A program made the position numbers and the translations under genes. 64,000 bases of DNA from Bacillota bacterium. Lineage in GTDB: Bacteria; Bacillota; Clostridia; Lachnospirales; Lachnospiraceae. The notes beneath the pieces are model-generated. The model was not told where the DNA came from and did no database searches. It was given only the letters and a program-made list of their open reading frames with translations. The DNA is taken from the NCBI GenBank assembly GCA_023399055.1, contig JAEWQV010000017.1, positions 62,001 through 126,000 on the forward strand, in the 5' to 3' direction. This document shows positions 55,125-63,118 of this stretch, in pieces. Position 1 is the first letter of the stretch; every line of letters begins with the position of its first letter.

Positions 55125-55190
55125 ATTTCAATATTTATTGTACGATATCATTATTTATTGTTTTATTTCATTATTTATTGAATCTCAACA
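55125..55190 (-). promoter_or_regulatory. Right transposon end with three TnsB-binding repeats at 20-bp spacing
   Basis: Minus-strand copies of ACAATAAATAWTGAAAT (one starting TCAATAAATA) lie at 55125-55141, 55145-55161 and 55165-55181, each exactly 20 bp apart; the terminus is at 55190. Closely packed sites are like the right end of Tn7. The outermost bases also encode the end of RlmD. Confidence 0.85.
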
Positions 55191-56569
55191 ATTTTTCGAG
55201 TTAATAAAACACATGTCTCCACATGTGTACTATGCGCAAACTGATCAACCGCCCTCACCCTAGTCAGCTTATAATCCTTCTCGCACAGATATTTTAAATC
55301 CCTCGCCAGTGTCGCAGGATCACAGGATACATAAACTACCCTTTTTGGTGCCATTGCAAGTATGGTATCAAGAAGGCTTTGTTCACAGCCTTTGCGTGGA
55401 GGATCTACTACAATAACATCAGCCTTAATGTTATCTTCTTTATATTTCTTAGGAAGTACTTCTTCTGCTGCTCCTACGTAGAACTCAGCATTTGTAATGT
55501 TGTTTAATCGTGCATTGGTTTTTGCGTCTTCAATTGCCTGTGGAATAATCTCTACACCATAGACCATTTTAGCCTTTTGCGCCAGAAATAACGATATGGT
55601 TCCAATCCCGCAATAAAGGTCCCAAACCACTTCATTTCCATTTAGATCTGCATAGTCTAAAGCCAATTCATATAGTTTCTTGGTCTGTACTGGATTAACC
55701 TGATAGAAGGACAGAGGGGATATCTGATACTGTACTTTTCCGATATAATCTGTAATAAAGGGTTCTCCCCATAATGGAATTATTTGATCCCCCAGTATGA
55801 CATTGGTCTTGTCCAGGTTAATGTTAAGGCAGATACTCTTCATTCCATTAATCTTCTTAAGCCCTTGTATCAGCTCCTCCTTATGAGGAAGTTGTGTACC
55901 ATTAAGTACAAGGCAGACCATAACCTCACCAGTCCTATAACCAACACGGGTTAAGATATGTCTGATTAAACCTTTATGTTTTTCCTCGTTATAAGGCTCA
56001 ATTTTGTAGGTTTCTATAAAAGAACGAAGAAATGCTATAATCTCATCATTAACTTCTGCTCCGATATAACAGTGCTTTGTATCAATGATTGAATGGGTTC
56101 TGCCTGCATAAAACCCAATTGCTATACTGTCATCCTTATTTTTCCCAACCGGGAACTGTGATTTATTACGATAATGATATGGTTCCTCCATACCGCAAAT
56201 CGATTCCATAGGAATGTCAGTGAAGCCACCAATCCTTGTTAAACAGTTCATTACCTTCTGCTGCTTATATTCCAGTTGCTTCTGATAATCCACATGTTGA
56301 ATTTGACAACCACCGCACCTGGCAGCAATGGGACATCTAGGTGCTACACGGAAGCTGGATGCTTCGACTAGCTTAACTAGTCTGGCATAGCCGTAGGTTT
56401 TCCCTGTCTTTGTTATCTGTACCAGAGCACGGTCACCCATGACTGTGTCTTTAACAAATAAGGTATAACCCTCATATTTTCCAATACCTTCACCTTCTGA
56501 ACCAATATCTTCAATTACAATCTCAACCTGATCATTTTTCTTCAATAGTTGCTGTTTTGTTGTCTGCAT
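55175..56569 (-). CDS. rlmD: 23S rRNA (uracil-5-)-methyltransferase, RumA/RlmCD family
   Basis: A 464-residue enzyme that makes m5U in 23S rRNA with S-adenosylmethionine. An N-terminal TRAM domain (about residues 5-65) is followed by the iron-sulphur Cys set (CPIAARCGGCQ, and a later Cys in KHCYIG), the SAM site DLYCGIGTISLFLA, DPPRKGCEQ and the nucleophile in YVSCDPATLARDLKYL. The last codons after ...LLTRK (IVEIQ-stop) are encoded by the right end of the Tn7-like element, so the natural C-terminus has been replaced. ATG 56569 is chosen; AGGTG precedes it. Confidence 0.92.
   Translation of the reverse strand: MQTTKQQLLKKNDQVEIVIEDIGSEGEGIGKYEGYTLFVKDTVMGDRALVQITKTGKTYGYARLVKLVEASSFRVAPRCPIAARCGGCQIQHVDYQKQLEYKQQKVMNCLTRIGGFTDIPMESICGMEEPYHYRNKSQFPVGKNKDDSIAIGFYAGRTHSIIDTKHCYIGAEVNDEIIAFLRSFIETYKIEPYNEEKHKGLIRHILTRVGYRTGEVMVCLVLNGTQLPHKEELIQGLKKINGMKSICLNINLDKTNVILGDQIIPLWGEPFITDYIGKVQYQISPLSFYQVNPVQTKKLYELALDYADLNGNEVVWDLYCGIGTISLFLAQKAKMVYGVEIIPQAIEDAKTNARLNNITNAEFYVGAAEEVLPKKYKEDNIKADVIVVDPPRKGCEQSLLDTILAMAPKRVVYVSCDPATLARDLKYLCEKDYKLTRVRAVDQFAHSTHVETCVLLTRKIVEIQ
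55191..55195. repeat. Right copy of the 5-bp target-site duplication (ATTTT)
   Basis: Identical to 27823-27827 and directly adjacent to the right terminus. It lies inside the rlmD coding sequence. Confidence 0.8.
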
Positions 56570-56695
56570 TCTACACCTGAACCTTACTAGGAATTTCATT
56601 TCTTTTATCTTTTTACTTATATTCCTGTATCTAAATCTATATTATTTATTGCCTGCTTGTTTATTATAAGTGCTAAGTTATCAAGCATCAAAACC

Positions 56696-56733
56696 GTAAT
56701 TAAGTAATAACCTTTTAAGTTATATCTTAATTA
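56696..56733 (-). terminator. Hairpin overlapping the yhaM stop
   Basis: GTAATTAAG / CTTAATTAC with AATAAC / GTTAT inside, followed on the minus strand by GGTTTT. Candidate terminator. Confidence 0.5.
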
Positions 56734-57677
56734 CACTTCGTACTTCTCTTAATATTGGATTCAAAAAATCTCTGATAACCTAGCCACTCTGCTTTCGGGT
56801 CAGCAGACGCAAGAAGTTCATTCATGGTCTGAAGCTTTGCATCGGTATTATCAGCGAAATGCAGTGCCAACGCCTCCATGGTAGCTGGTTTCTTCGGCGA
56901 ACCATACTCCAACTCACCATGATGTGACAGAATACAATGGATCAGTTCATTTGCCAGTTTAACAGGGAACTTATTCATTTTTTTGATATGATTGTTAACA
57001 ATGTTGGCACCGATGAAAATATGTCCTAATAATTGCCCGTCATCTGTATAATCATTTTCAGGGAATGAGGAAAGCTCCTCCATCTTACCAACATCATGGA
57101 ACATGGCTGCCACAACTAACAGATCTCTATTAATAACTGGGTAGCTTCCTGCGTAATGTATACAAAGCTTTACAACACTTAAAGTATGCTCCAATAATCC
57201 ACCTACAAATCCATGATGAACGCTTTTTGCCGCTGAATGTGATCTGAATTTCTTTACAAAGTCCGTATTGGTAACAAAGAAATCTTCCGCTAGTGTTCTG
57301 AGGTTTGTTTCCTTTATAGAAGCTATATATTCTTTAAGCTCAGTATACATTGCATCTATATTTTTAGTCGATACCGGTGAATAATCCTCTGGATAATATT
57401 CACCCTCCTGCGCTTTATATATCTTACTTATATTTAATTGAAGTGCATCCTGAAAACTGGTTATCTTCGCATCAATATGTACGAAATCCATTGCTTCATA
57501 CTGTCTGATTTCACTTGTAAAGTCCCATATTTTTGCGTCAATGGTACCTGTTTTATCTTGTAAAAGCAATGACACATAGGTCTTTCCATTTTTGCTTGTT
57601 AAAACCTGCTTGGTTTTGCATAAATATATCTCATTCTTTATTATATCGTTCTCTCTCATGTCTTGAATATATCTCAT
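56727..57677 (-). CDS. yhaM: 3'-5' exonuclease, YhaM family (OB fold + HD domain)
   Basis: A 316-residue enzyme. The N-terminal OB-fold (about residues 10-85: LLLQDKTGTIDAKIWDF) is followed by the HD hydrolase domain with HHGFVGGLLEHTLSV and AAMFHDVGKMEEL, and LSHHGELEYGSPKKPATMEA. YhaM trims RNA and also single-stranded DNA from the 3' end using metal. ATG 57677 follows AAAGGTAAG and gives the usual length; the 24-residue upstream frame is not expected. A long 5' region of about 500 bp upstream holds a structured element. Confidence 0.9.
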   Translation of the reverse strand: MRYIQDMRENDIIKNEIYLCKTKQVLTSKNGKTYVSLLLQDKTGTIDAKIWDFTSEIRQYEAMDFVHIDAKITSFQDALQLNISKIYKAQEGEYYPEDYSPVSTKNIDAMYTELKEYIASIKETNLRTLAEDFFVTNTDFVKKFRSHSAAKSVHHGFVGGLLEHTLSVVKLCIHYAGSYPVINRDLLVVAAMFHDVGKMEELSSFPENDYTDDGQLLGHIFIGANIVNNHIKKMNKFPVKLANELIHCILSHHGELEYGSPKKPATMEALALHFADNTDAKLQTMNELLASADPKAEWLGYQRFFESNIKRSTKCN

Positions 57678-57931
57678 TATACTTACCTTTCTATTCACAA
57701 TTGCTACTTTGCAATCTGCTCTCTTACTAATTATAACCCAGCCTCTCATATATATAAAGCGAATCTTATTACTTCGTGCTATTTTATAGAAATGTGCGTA
57801 ACAGTAGCCATAAACACGATTTCACTTTAAGCAAAAAGCCTTACAAGTTTATAACACAATATGTATTCAAAAGCAAGCTTTCTACTTTATATTACGTAAT
57901 AAACTTATCTGGTTGCACTGATATAAAAATA

Positions 57932-57979
57932 CTGTAAATAGATATCTGTCGCAATTCACGTCAAATCATCTATTTACAG
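57932..57979 (-). terminator. Inverted repeat with T-rich tail (candidate terminator)
   Basis: Perfect 12-bp arms CTGTAAATAGAT / ATCTATTTACAG. On the minus strand it is followed by TATTTTTATA. It lies downstream of the 191-bp structured element and could end that transcript. Confidence 0.5.
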
Positions 57980-57994
57980 CACATAACTTACATA

Positions 57995-58185
57995 TGATTC
58001 GAGCGATAAAAGCCCTCCAGAATTTTAAAAGAAGGAATATGACTGTATATATCCAGTTGGCGCAGACCGGCATCTATGAATTGCCTTCTCTTTAGGCAAT
58101 TCATGGAATGGTAAGGCAAGTCCAGATGGATGTATGCGGGCATATTCCTCGTTTATGACTTAATTGGCTTTTATCGCTCGAATCA
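57995..58185 (-). ncRNA. 191-bp structured element with 20-bp perfect terminal stems (ncRNA or MITE)
   Basis: Arms TGATTCGAGCGATAAAAGCC (57995-58014) and its complement (58166-58185) enclose nested helices: GGAATATG / CATATTCC, and ATGAATTGCC / GGCAATTCAT near the centre. Together they give a rod-shaped fold. It begins only 3 bp after the HtrA-like stop codon. It does not match a riboswitch that I recognise. It could be a rod-like RNA, a long 3' UTR or a miniature transposable element. Confidence 0.45.
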
Positions 58186-58187
58186 AT

Positions 58188-59540
58188 TTATTGAACCTTA
58201 TCTCCAAGAGTCACAGTCAATTCCTTATCACTACCAACGGAGGCTGCAGTTCTCTTAATCTTAATGGTAATCTTTTCACCTGATTTATATTCAGATATTT
58301 TGTTATAAAAACTACGAGTATTTGTAATAGGAACCTCATTTACACTTAATAAAATATCCCCATTTTTAAGACCTGCTTCAAATGCCGGTGATTCCGTCTG
58401 CACTTCACTGACAAAAATTCCATTTTCAATCCCATACTCTTGCTTTGTTAAAAATGTCATGTCGTCGGCTTTAATTCCAAAATAGATCCGCGGCTTTTGA
58501 TTACCCATTTTTTCAATAATAGATGTTATTTCACTAATCCCTATCGCTGTACATAGCTCTTCATTAACATCTTCTTTTAAAGTTCTGGTGATAATGCCAA
58601 TTACTTGTCCCTTCATATCAACAATAACACCATCACTATAGGTGTTGCTGTCCATGTCCGTATTAAAGAGTTCAATACGATTGTCTGTAACATTGGCCCA
58701 GCTTCCTTTACTAGTAATCATACCTGTTTCCATTGATCCAAAGTGTCCGTTTGGATTACCCAGTGCAATGACAGGTTCTCCAACCGCTATTATATGGGAA
58801 TCCCCTAGTTCAGCTACTTGGAGACTACTTAAATAAATTTTTGGTATATCCTTAATTGCTACTGCCATAACCGCAAGATTAAGATCACTTTCATAATCAA
58901 TTAATTCTGCGCTGACATATGTGGTATCAGAGAACTTAATTTTGACACTGGTAGCCTCTTTCACACAATCGAGGCTTGTCAGTATTAAGAAATCTGAGGA
59001 ATTAGTAGCTATAACAACACCAGAGGTATTAATGATTTTTTCAACCTCATTACCGAAGATATCAAATACGGTAAATGCACTGGAAATCAGAACCTGTGAC
59101 TTATTTGCCTCATAAGCAATTTCTTGAATTCCCTTATATATGCTTAGAAAGTCGTCCACAGTAGCATCAATTGATGTAATAATCGGATCCGGATCCTCTG
59201 GATCCTCTTCAGAATCATCAATTTCAGGCTTTACCGTAGGAGTGACTGCCTTTGTAGGTTCGGGATCTTTCACTTCCTGCTCCTGTGGCGTCTTTGTCGG
59301 AAATGTAAATTGAGACCTATCTTCCTCTTCTTTATGTAGTTTTTTATAAAAGCTCGGCTCAACAATTACCATTGTAGCCGCAGCAATCAGACCAAATATA
59401 ACTGCACAGATTGCCGTCATACACAACTGCAGCAATCGTTTTTTAAGCCTTTTATGCTTTTTATCAATTACAAGTTCTTTAATAAATTCAAAATCATTAT
59501 TATCTTTGATGATTTTATTGTCATTATCATGCTCTGACAT
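58188..59540 (-). CDS. HtrA/DegP-like protein with PDZ domain, catalytic His missing
   Basis: A 450-residue membrane protein. A cytosolic N-terminus and one helix (about 42-61) are followed by a Pro/Thr/Glu-rich linker, a trypsin-like domain (about 145-345) and a PDZ domain (about 355-440, YGIENGIFVSEVQTESPAFE). At the site of the usual TNAHV motif the sequence is LTSLDCV, so His is replaced by D191; D219 and S302 align with the other two triad residues, and GNSGGP has become TYSDGV. It is probably a non-catalytic sensor or chaperone. RBS AAGGAGA precedes the start. Confidence 0.82.
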   Translation of the reverse strand: MSEHDNDNKIIKDNNDFEFIKELVIDKKHKRLKKRLLQLCMTAICAVIFGLIAAATMVIVEPSFYKKLHKEEEDRSQFTFPTKTPQEQEVKDPEPTKAVTPTVKPEIDDSEEDPEDPDPIITSIDATVDDFLSIYKGIQEIAYEANKSQVLISSAFTVFDIFGNEVEKIINTSGVVIATNSSDFLILTSLDCVKEATSVKIKFSDTTYVSAELIDYESDLNLAVMAVAIKDIPKIYLSSLQVAELGDSHIIAVGEPVIALGNPNGHFGSMETGMITSKGSWANVTDNRIELFNTDMDSNTYSDGVIVDMKGQVIGIITRTLKEDVNEELCTAIGISEITSIIEKMGNQKPRIYFGIKADDMTFLTKQEYGIENGIFVSEVQTESPAFEAGLKNGDILLSVNEVPITNTRSFYNKISEYKSGEKITIKIKRTAASVGSDKELTVTLGDKVQ

Positions 59541-59871
59541 TTATTTTCTCCTTAAATCCTCTCGTACTATAACAATTATATCTTGAATTAGTTCCATTCT
59601 ACCATTGACATATGAACATGTTATGAATGATTTGTTAATTTACACTACCTTTTTATTTAATCACAATTACGTCTGCAAGTCCATCCAAAAATTCCCCATA
59701 TACCTTTATTGTTGAATTTCGGAAACATTTATTAAACTCATCTCATAGACCTAGCCAGTCTGAACTTTAACATTCTTAATGTATTCTTGCAATTTGTTGT
59801 TTTATTTTTTTACAGCATAAGGTAAAATAGATTGTATCTATACTGTAGTTTTGTTTGATGGGGTGCAGATT
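59541..59871. other. Divergent intergenic region before mutS2 and the HtrA-like gene
   Basis: A T-rich run followed by TTTACAG and TAAAAT/TATACT boxes near 59808-59845 is a possible plus-strand promoter for mutS2, though the spacing is not ideal. No RNA motif or other gene was seen. Confidence 0.35.
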
Positions 59872-59904
59872 ATGAATAAGTCACCCGGAAAGGTATTAAT
59901 ATAA
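59872..59904 (+). CDS. Possible 10-residue leader peptide coupled to mutS2
   Basis: ATG 59872 follows GGGGTG and encodes MNKSPGKVLI. Its TAA shares an A with the mutS2 ATG (TAATG), which would couple translation. The ORF is very short, so chance is possible. Confidence 0.3.
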   Translation: MNKSPGKVLI

Positions 59905-62279
59905 TGAATGAAAAAGCATTAAGAGTTTTAGAATATCATAAAATTATTGATAGATTATCCTCACTTGCAGGTTCCACTTTTGGACGGGAGTTATGTAATA
60001 ATCTATTACCCACTTCTGATTTAGATATAATACAGAAGTTTCAAAAAGAAACAACAGATGCTCTCTCCCGTACTTATAGAAAGGGAAGTGTATCCTTTAG
60101 CGGAATCCACGACATTCGGCCCTCTCTTATGAGACTTAAGGTTGGTTCTTCCCTTGGAGCTATCGAACTGCTCCGCATTAGCTCTGATTTGGATGCCACC
60201 CTTAGACTGAAAGCTTATGGTGGTTATACCGGTAAGGAAGGTGAAGATCAGCTTGAGGATTCCCTGACGGAGTTTTTCGCTAATCTTGAACCTTTAACCC
60301 CACTAAATAATGAGATTAAGCGCTGTATTATTTCTGAAGAGGAAATTGCTGATGACGCCAGCCCTATGCTGAAATCCATTCGTCGCTCCATTCGAATTAC
60401 CAATGATAAAATTCACAGCGAAATGTCCTCTATTTTAAACTCCTCAAAGACTATGCTGCAGGATAATTTGATTACCATGAGAAATGGTCGCTACTGCCTT
60501 CCAGTTCGTGCAGAATTCAAGAGTCAATTTCATGGTATGATTCATGATCAATCTTCCTCTGGTTCTACTCTTTTCGTGGAACCTATGGCTGTTGTTAAAC
60601 TTAATAATGATTTGAGAGAACTCGCTATTAAGGAACAGGAAGAAATAGAGAAAATTTTAGCTGATTTAAGTAACTCAGCAGGTGAGTTTGTAGAGAGTCT
60701 TGACTATAACTTTAGAACGCTCTCCCAACTTGATTTTATTTTTGCAAGGGCTTCGTTATCTAAGCAGATGAAGGGATCAGAACCCATCTTCAACAAGAAG
60801 GGCTACTTTAATATTAAAAAAGGTCGCCATCCCTTAATTGATCCAAAAAAGGTTGTCCCCATTGATATTATGATGGGAAAAGACTTCTCCATGCTTATTA
60901 TCACTGGTCCAAATACCGGTGGTAAAACCGTTTCCTTAAAGACCGTTGGTCTGCTAACTATAATGGGTCAAGCTGGTTTACACATTCCTGCCTTTGATAA
61001 TTCAGAGCTTGCGGTGTTCGAGGAATTATATGCAGATATCGGTGATGAGCAAAGTATTGAACAAAGCCTTAGTACCTTCTCTTCCCATATGACGAATATC
61101 GTTAGTTTTCTGGATAAAGCCGATGAAACCTCACTCGTATTATTTGACGAGCTTGGAGCTGGAACTGATCCAACGGAAGGTGCTGCTTTGGCTATGTCCA
61201 TCCTATCTTCTCTTCATAAAAGAGGAATTCGTACTATGGCAACCACGCATTACAGCGAATTAAAAATATATGCCCTTTCCACAGAAGGTGTAATCAATGC
61301 ATCTTGTGAATTCAGTCTTGAAACCTTAAGACCCACCTATCGCTTGTTAATTGGTATTCCAGGTAAAAGTAATGCCTTTGCCATCTCTTCTAAGCTTGGA
61401 CTTCCCGATTACATCATAGCGGATGCCAAAGATCGCATCGGAAGTAAGGATAAGAGCTTTGAAGATGTTATTAGTGACCTTGAAGCAACTCGAATTACCA
61501 TTGAGCGTGAGCAAAGTGAGGTTGAACGCTACAAGAAAGAAATTGAACAATTAAAAAGCAGCTTAGCGAAAAAGAACGATACCTTGGACGCTAATCGTGA
61601 ACGTCTTATGAATGAAGCAAAGGAAAAAGCTGCAGCTATCCTCAATGAAGCAAAAGAATTTGCTGACCAAAGTATTAGACGTTATAATAAATGGCTTCAG
61701 GAAGGCGGCAACATCAAAGAAATGGAGTCTGAACGTAATAATCTACGCGGACGATTAAGTGATAGTGAAGCAGGCCTGATTAAGAAGCAAAAAGCAGTTA
61801 AAAAAGCTCCAGTTAAGGAATTGCGCGTAGGTGATGCTGTCCACGTAATTGGCCTAGGGCTGAATGGTACCGTCAGTACACTGCCAAATGCAAAGGGTGA
61901 CCTATTTGTCCAAATGGGAATTCTTCGTTCACAGGTTAATCTTAAGGATATTGAAGTACTTGAGGAAGAACCAATTACTCCTCCTGAATATAAAAAGACT
62001 CAAAGCGGTAAAATTAAGATGTCTAAATCAGCTAACATTCATCCCGATATTAATTTGATTGGAAAGACTGTTGATGAAGCTCTTATGGACCTGGATAAAT
62101 ATTTAGATGACGCTTACCTTGCACATCTACCACAAGTAACGGTTATTCACGGACGTGGAACCGGGGCATTAAAGAATGCGATACATTCCCATCTTAAAAA
62201 ATTAAAGTATGTGAAATCCTATCGTGTCGGCGGCTTTGGTGAGGGCGATCATGGTGTTACAATTGTTGAATTTAAATAA
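59904..62279 (+). CDS. mutS2: Endonuclease MutS2
   Basis: A 791-residue protein, the usual length. An N-terminal core/lever region is followed by the ABC-type ATPase: Walker A GPNTGGKTVSLKTVG (about 337-351), YADIGDEQSIEQSLSTFSSH, LVLFDELGAGTDPTEGAAL and TTHYSEL. A KOW-like segment follows, and a C-terminal Smr nuclease domain (DINLIGKTVDEA ... VIHGRGTGALKNAIH). MutS2 limits recombination and rescues collided ribosomes in Firmicutes. GGAAAGG precedes the start. Confidence 0.95.
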   Translation: MNEKALRVLEYHKIIDRLSSLAGSTFGRELCNNLLPTSDLDIIQKFQKETTDALSRTYRKGSVSFSGIHDIRPSLMRLKVGSSLGAIELLRISSDLDATLRLKAYGGYTGKEGEDQLEDSLTEFFANLEPLTPLNNEIKRCIISEEEIADDASPMLKSIRRSIRITNDKIHSEMSSILNSSKTMLQDNLITMRNGRYCLPVRAEFKSQFHGMIHDQSSSGSTLFVEPMAVVKLNNDLRELAIKEQEEIEKILADLSNSAGEFVESLDYNFRTLSQLDFIFARASLSKQMKGSEPIFNKKGYFNIKKGRHPLIDPKKVVPIDIMMGKDFSMLIITGPNTGGKTVSLKTVGLLTIMGQAGLHIPAFDNSELAVFEELYADIGDEQSIEQSLSTFSSHMTNIVSFLDKADETSLVLFDELGAGTDPTEGAALAMSILSSLHKRGIRTMATTHYSELKIYALSTEGVINASCEFSLETLRPTYRLLIGIPGKSNAFAISSKLGLPDYIIADAKDRIGSKDKSFEDVISDLEATRITIEREQSEVERYKKEIEQLKSSLAKKNDTLDANRERLMNEAKEKAAAILNEAKEFADQSIRRYNKWLQEGGNIKEMESERNNLRGRLSDSEAGLIKKQKAVKKAPVKELRVGDAVHVIGLGLNGTVSTLPNAKGDLFVQMGILRSQVNLKDIEVLEEEPITPPEYKKTQSGKIKMSKSANIHPDINLIGKTVDEALMDLDKYLDDAYLAHLPQVTVIHGRGTGALKNAIHSHLKKLKYVKSYRVGGFGEGDHGVTIVEFK

Positions 62280-62289
62280 CCTGTGACTG

Positions 62290-62338
62290 TTCAGAGCCAA
62301 ACGCAAGGAAACCGTAGGTTTTCAAGCTTGGTTCTGAA
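62290..62338 (+). promoter_or_regulatory. Long hairpin between mutS2 and the response regulator
   Basis: TTCAGAGCCAA pairs with TTGGTTCTGAA, with an inner helix GGAAACC / GGTTTTC. No T-run follows, so it may set different levels of the two genes rather than terminate. Confidence 0.5.
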
Positions 62339-62379
62339 TATTACAATAATCTAGATAAAGAACTTAAAAGGAGTTTATC

Positions 62380-63102
62380 ATGATTGCAAAGCAAAAAATA
62401 CTGATTGTTGATGATGATGTTAACATAGCTGAATTAATTTCCCTCTATTTAACCAAAGAATGTTTTGATACGGTTATCGTCCATGATGGAGAGGCAGCCA
62501 TTAAACAATTTGCAGATTACAAACCAAATCTAGTCCTTTTAGATTTGATGTTACCAGGTATTGATGGTTATGAGGTATGCCGTGAAATACGTAAAACCTC
62601 CTCCATTCCAATTATTATGCTATCCGCAAAAGGCGAAATTTTTGATAAAGTACTTGGACTGGAACTTGGAGCGGATGATTATGTTATAAAGCCTTTTGAT
62701 TCTAAGGAATTAGTTGCTAGAGTTCGTGCTGTTTTAAGACGCACCTCCCACATAGAACCAAAGGAAGAACCTGTTGCCTCCACTCAAACCGGTGTATTTG
62801 TGGAATATCCTGACCTTATTATAAATCTCAGTAATTATTCCGTTCTCTATTACAATGATACCATTGAGATGCCACCAAAAGAGCTTGAATTATTGTATTT
62901 CCTTGCTTCCAATCCGAATCAGGTATTTACAAGAGAGCAATTATTGGATCATATCTGGGGTTATGATTATTTCGGAGACACTAGAACCGTTGACGTTCAT
63001 ATTAAACGTCTTAGAGAAAAAATCAAAGACCATTCCGATTGGAGTCTGGCTACCGTTTGGGGAATTGGTTACAAATTTGAGGTAAAGAGCACGAAGAGAT
63101 AG
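62380..63102 (+). CDS. OmpR/PhoB-family response regulator
   Basis: A 240-residue two-component regulator. The receiver domain (about 1-120) has the acidic pocket VDDD, the phospho-acceptor Asp in LVLLDLMLPGIDG and the Lys in DDYVIKPFD. The winged-helix DNA-binding domain (about 140-236) has PPKELELLYFLASNPNQVFT and TVDVHIKRLREKI. The histidine kinase follows after 16 bp, so they form one operon. AAAAGGAG precedes ATG 62380. The signal and targets are unknown. Confidence 0.95.
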   Translation: MIAKQKILIVDDDVNIAELISLYLTKECFDTVIVHDGEAAIKQFADYKPNLVLLDLMLPGIDGYEVCREIRKTSSIPIIMLSAKGEIFDKVLGLELGADDYVIKPFDSKELVARVRAVLRRTSHIEPKEEPVASTQTGVFVEYPDLIINLSNYSVLYYNDTIEMPPKELELLYFLASNPNQVFTREQLLDHIWGYDYFGDTRTVDVHIKRLREKIKDHSDWSLATVWGIGYKFEVKSTKR

Positions 63103-63118
63103 AAGGGTTGGTGTTTTC

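Larger units (their letters stand above)
27828..55190. mobile_element. Tn7-like transposon (27,363 bp) inserted at the rlmD 3' end
   Basis: Both termini begin TGTT and share the inner sequence CAATAAATAATG(T/A)AAT at the same distance (positions 11-26). ATTTT is duplicated on both sides. Near the right end lie tnsA, tnsB, tnsC, tnsD and a probable tnsE in Tn7 order. As in Tn7, the tns end faces the 3' end of the target gene, here the 23S rRNA uracil methyltransferase rather than glmS. The cargo is two defence-type gene clusters; a RIT element is nested inside. All transposition genes look intact, so it may be mobile. Confidence 0.9.

Noticed and set aside
57995..58185. SRP RNA, tmRNA, RNase P RNA or a known riboswitch
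   Set aside because: The conserved signature sequences of these classes were not found; kept only as an unassigned structured element.
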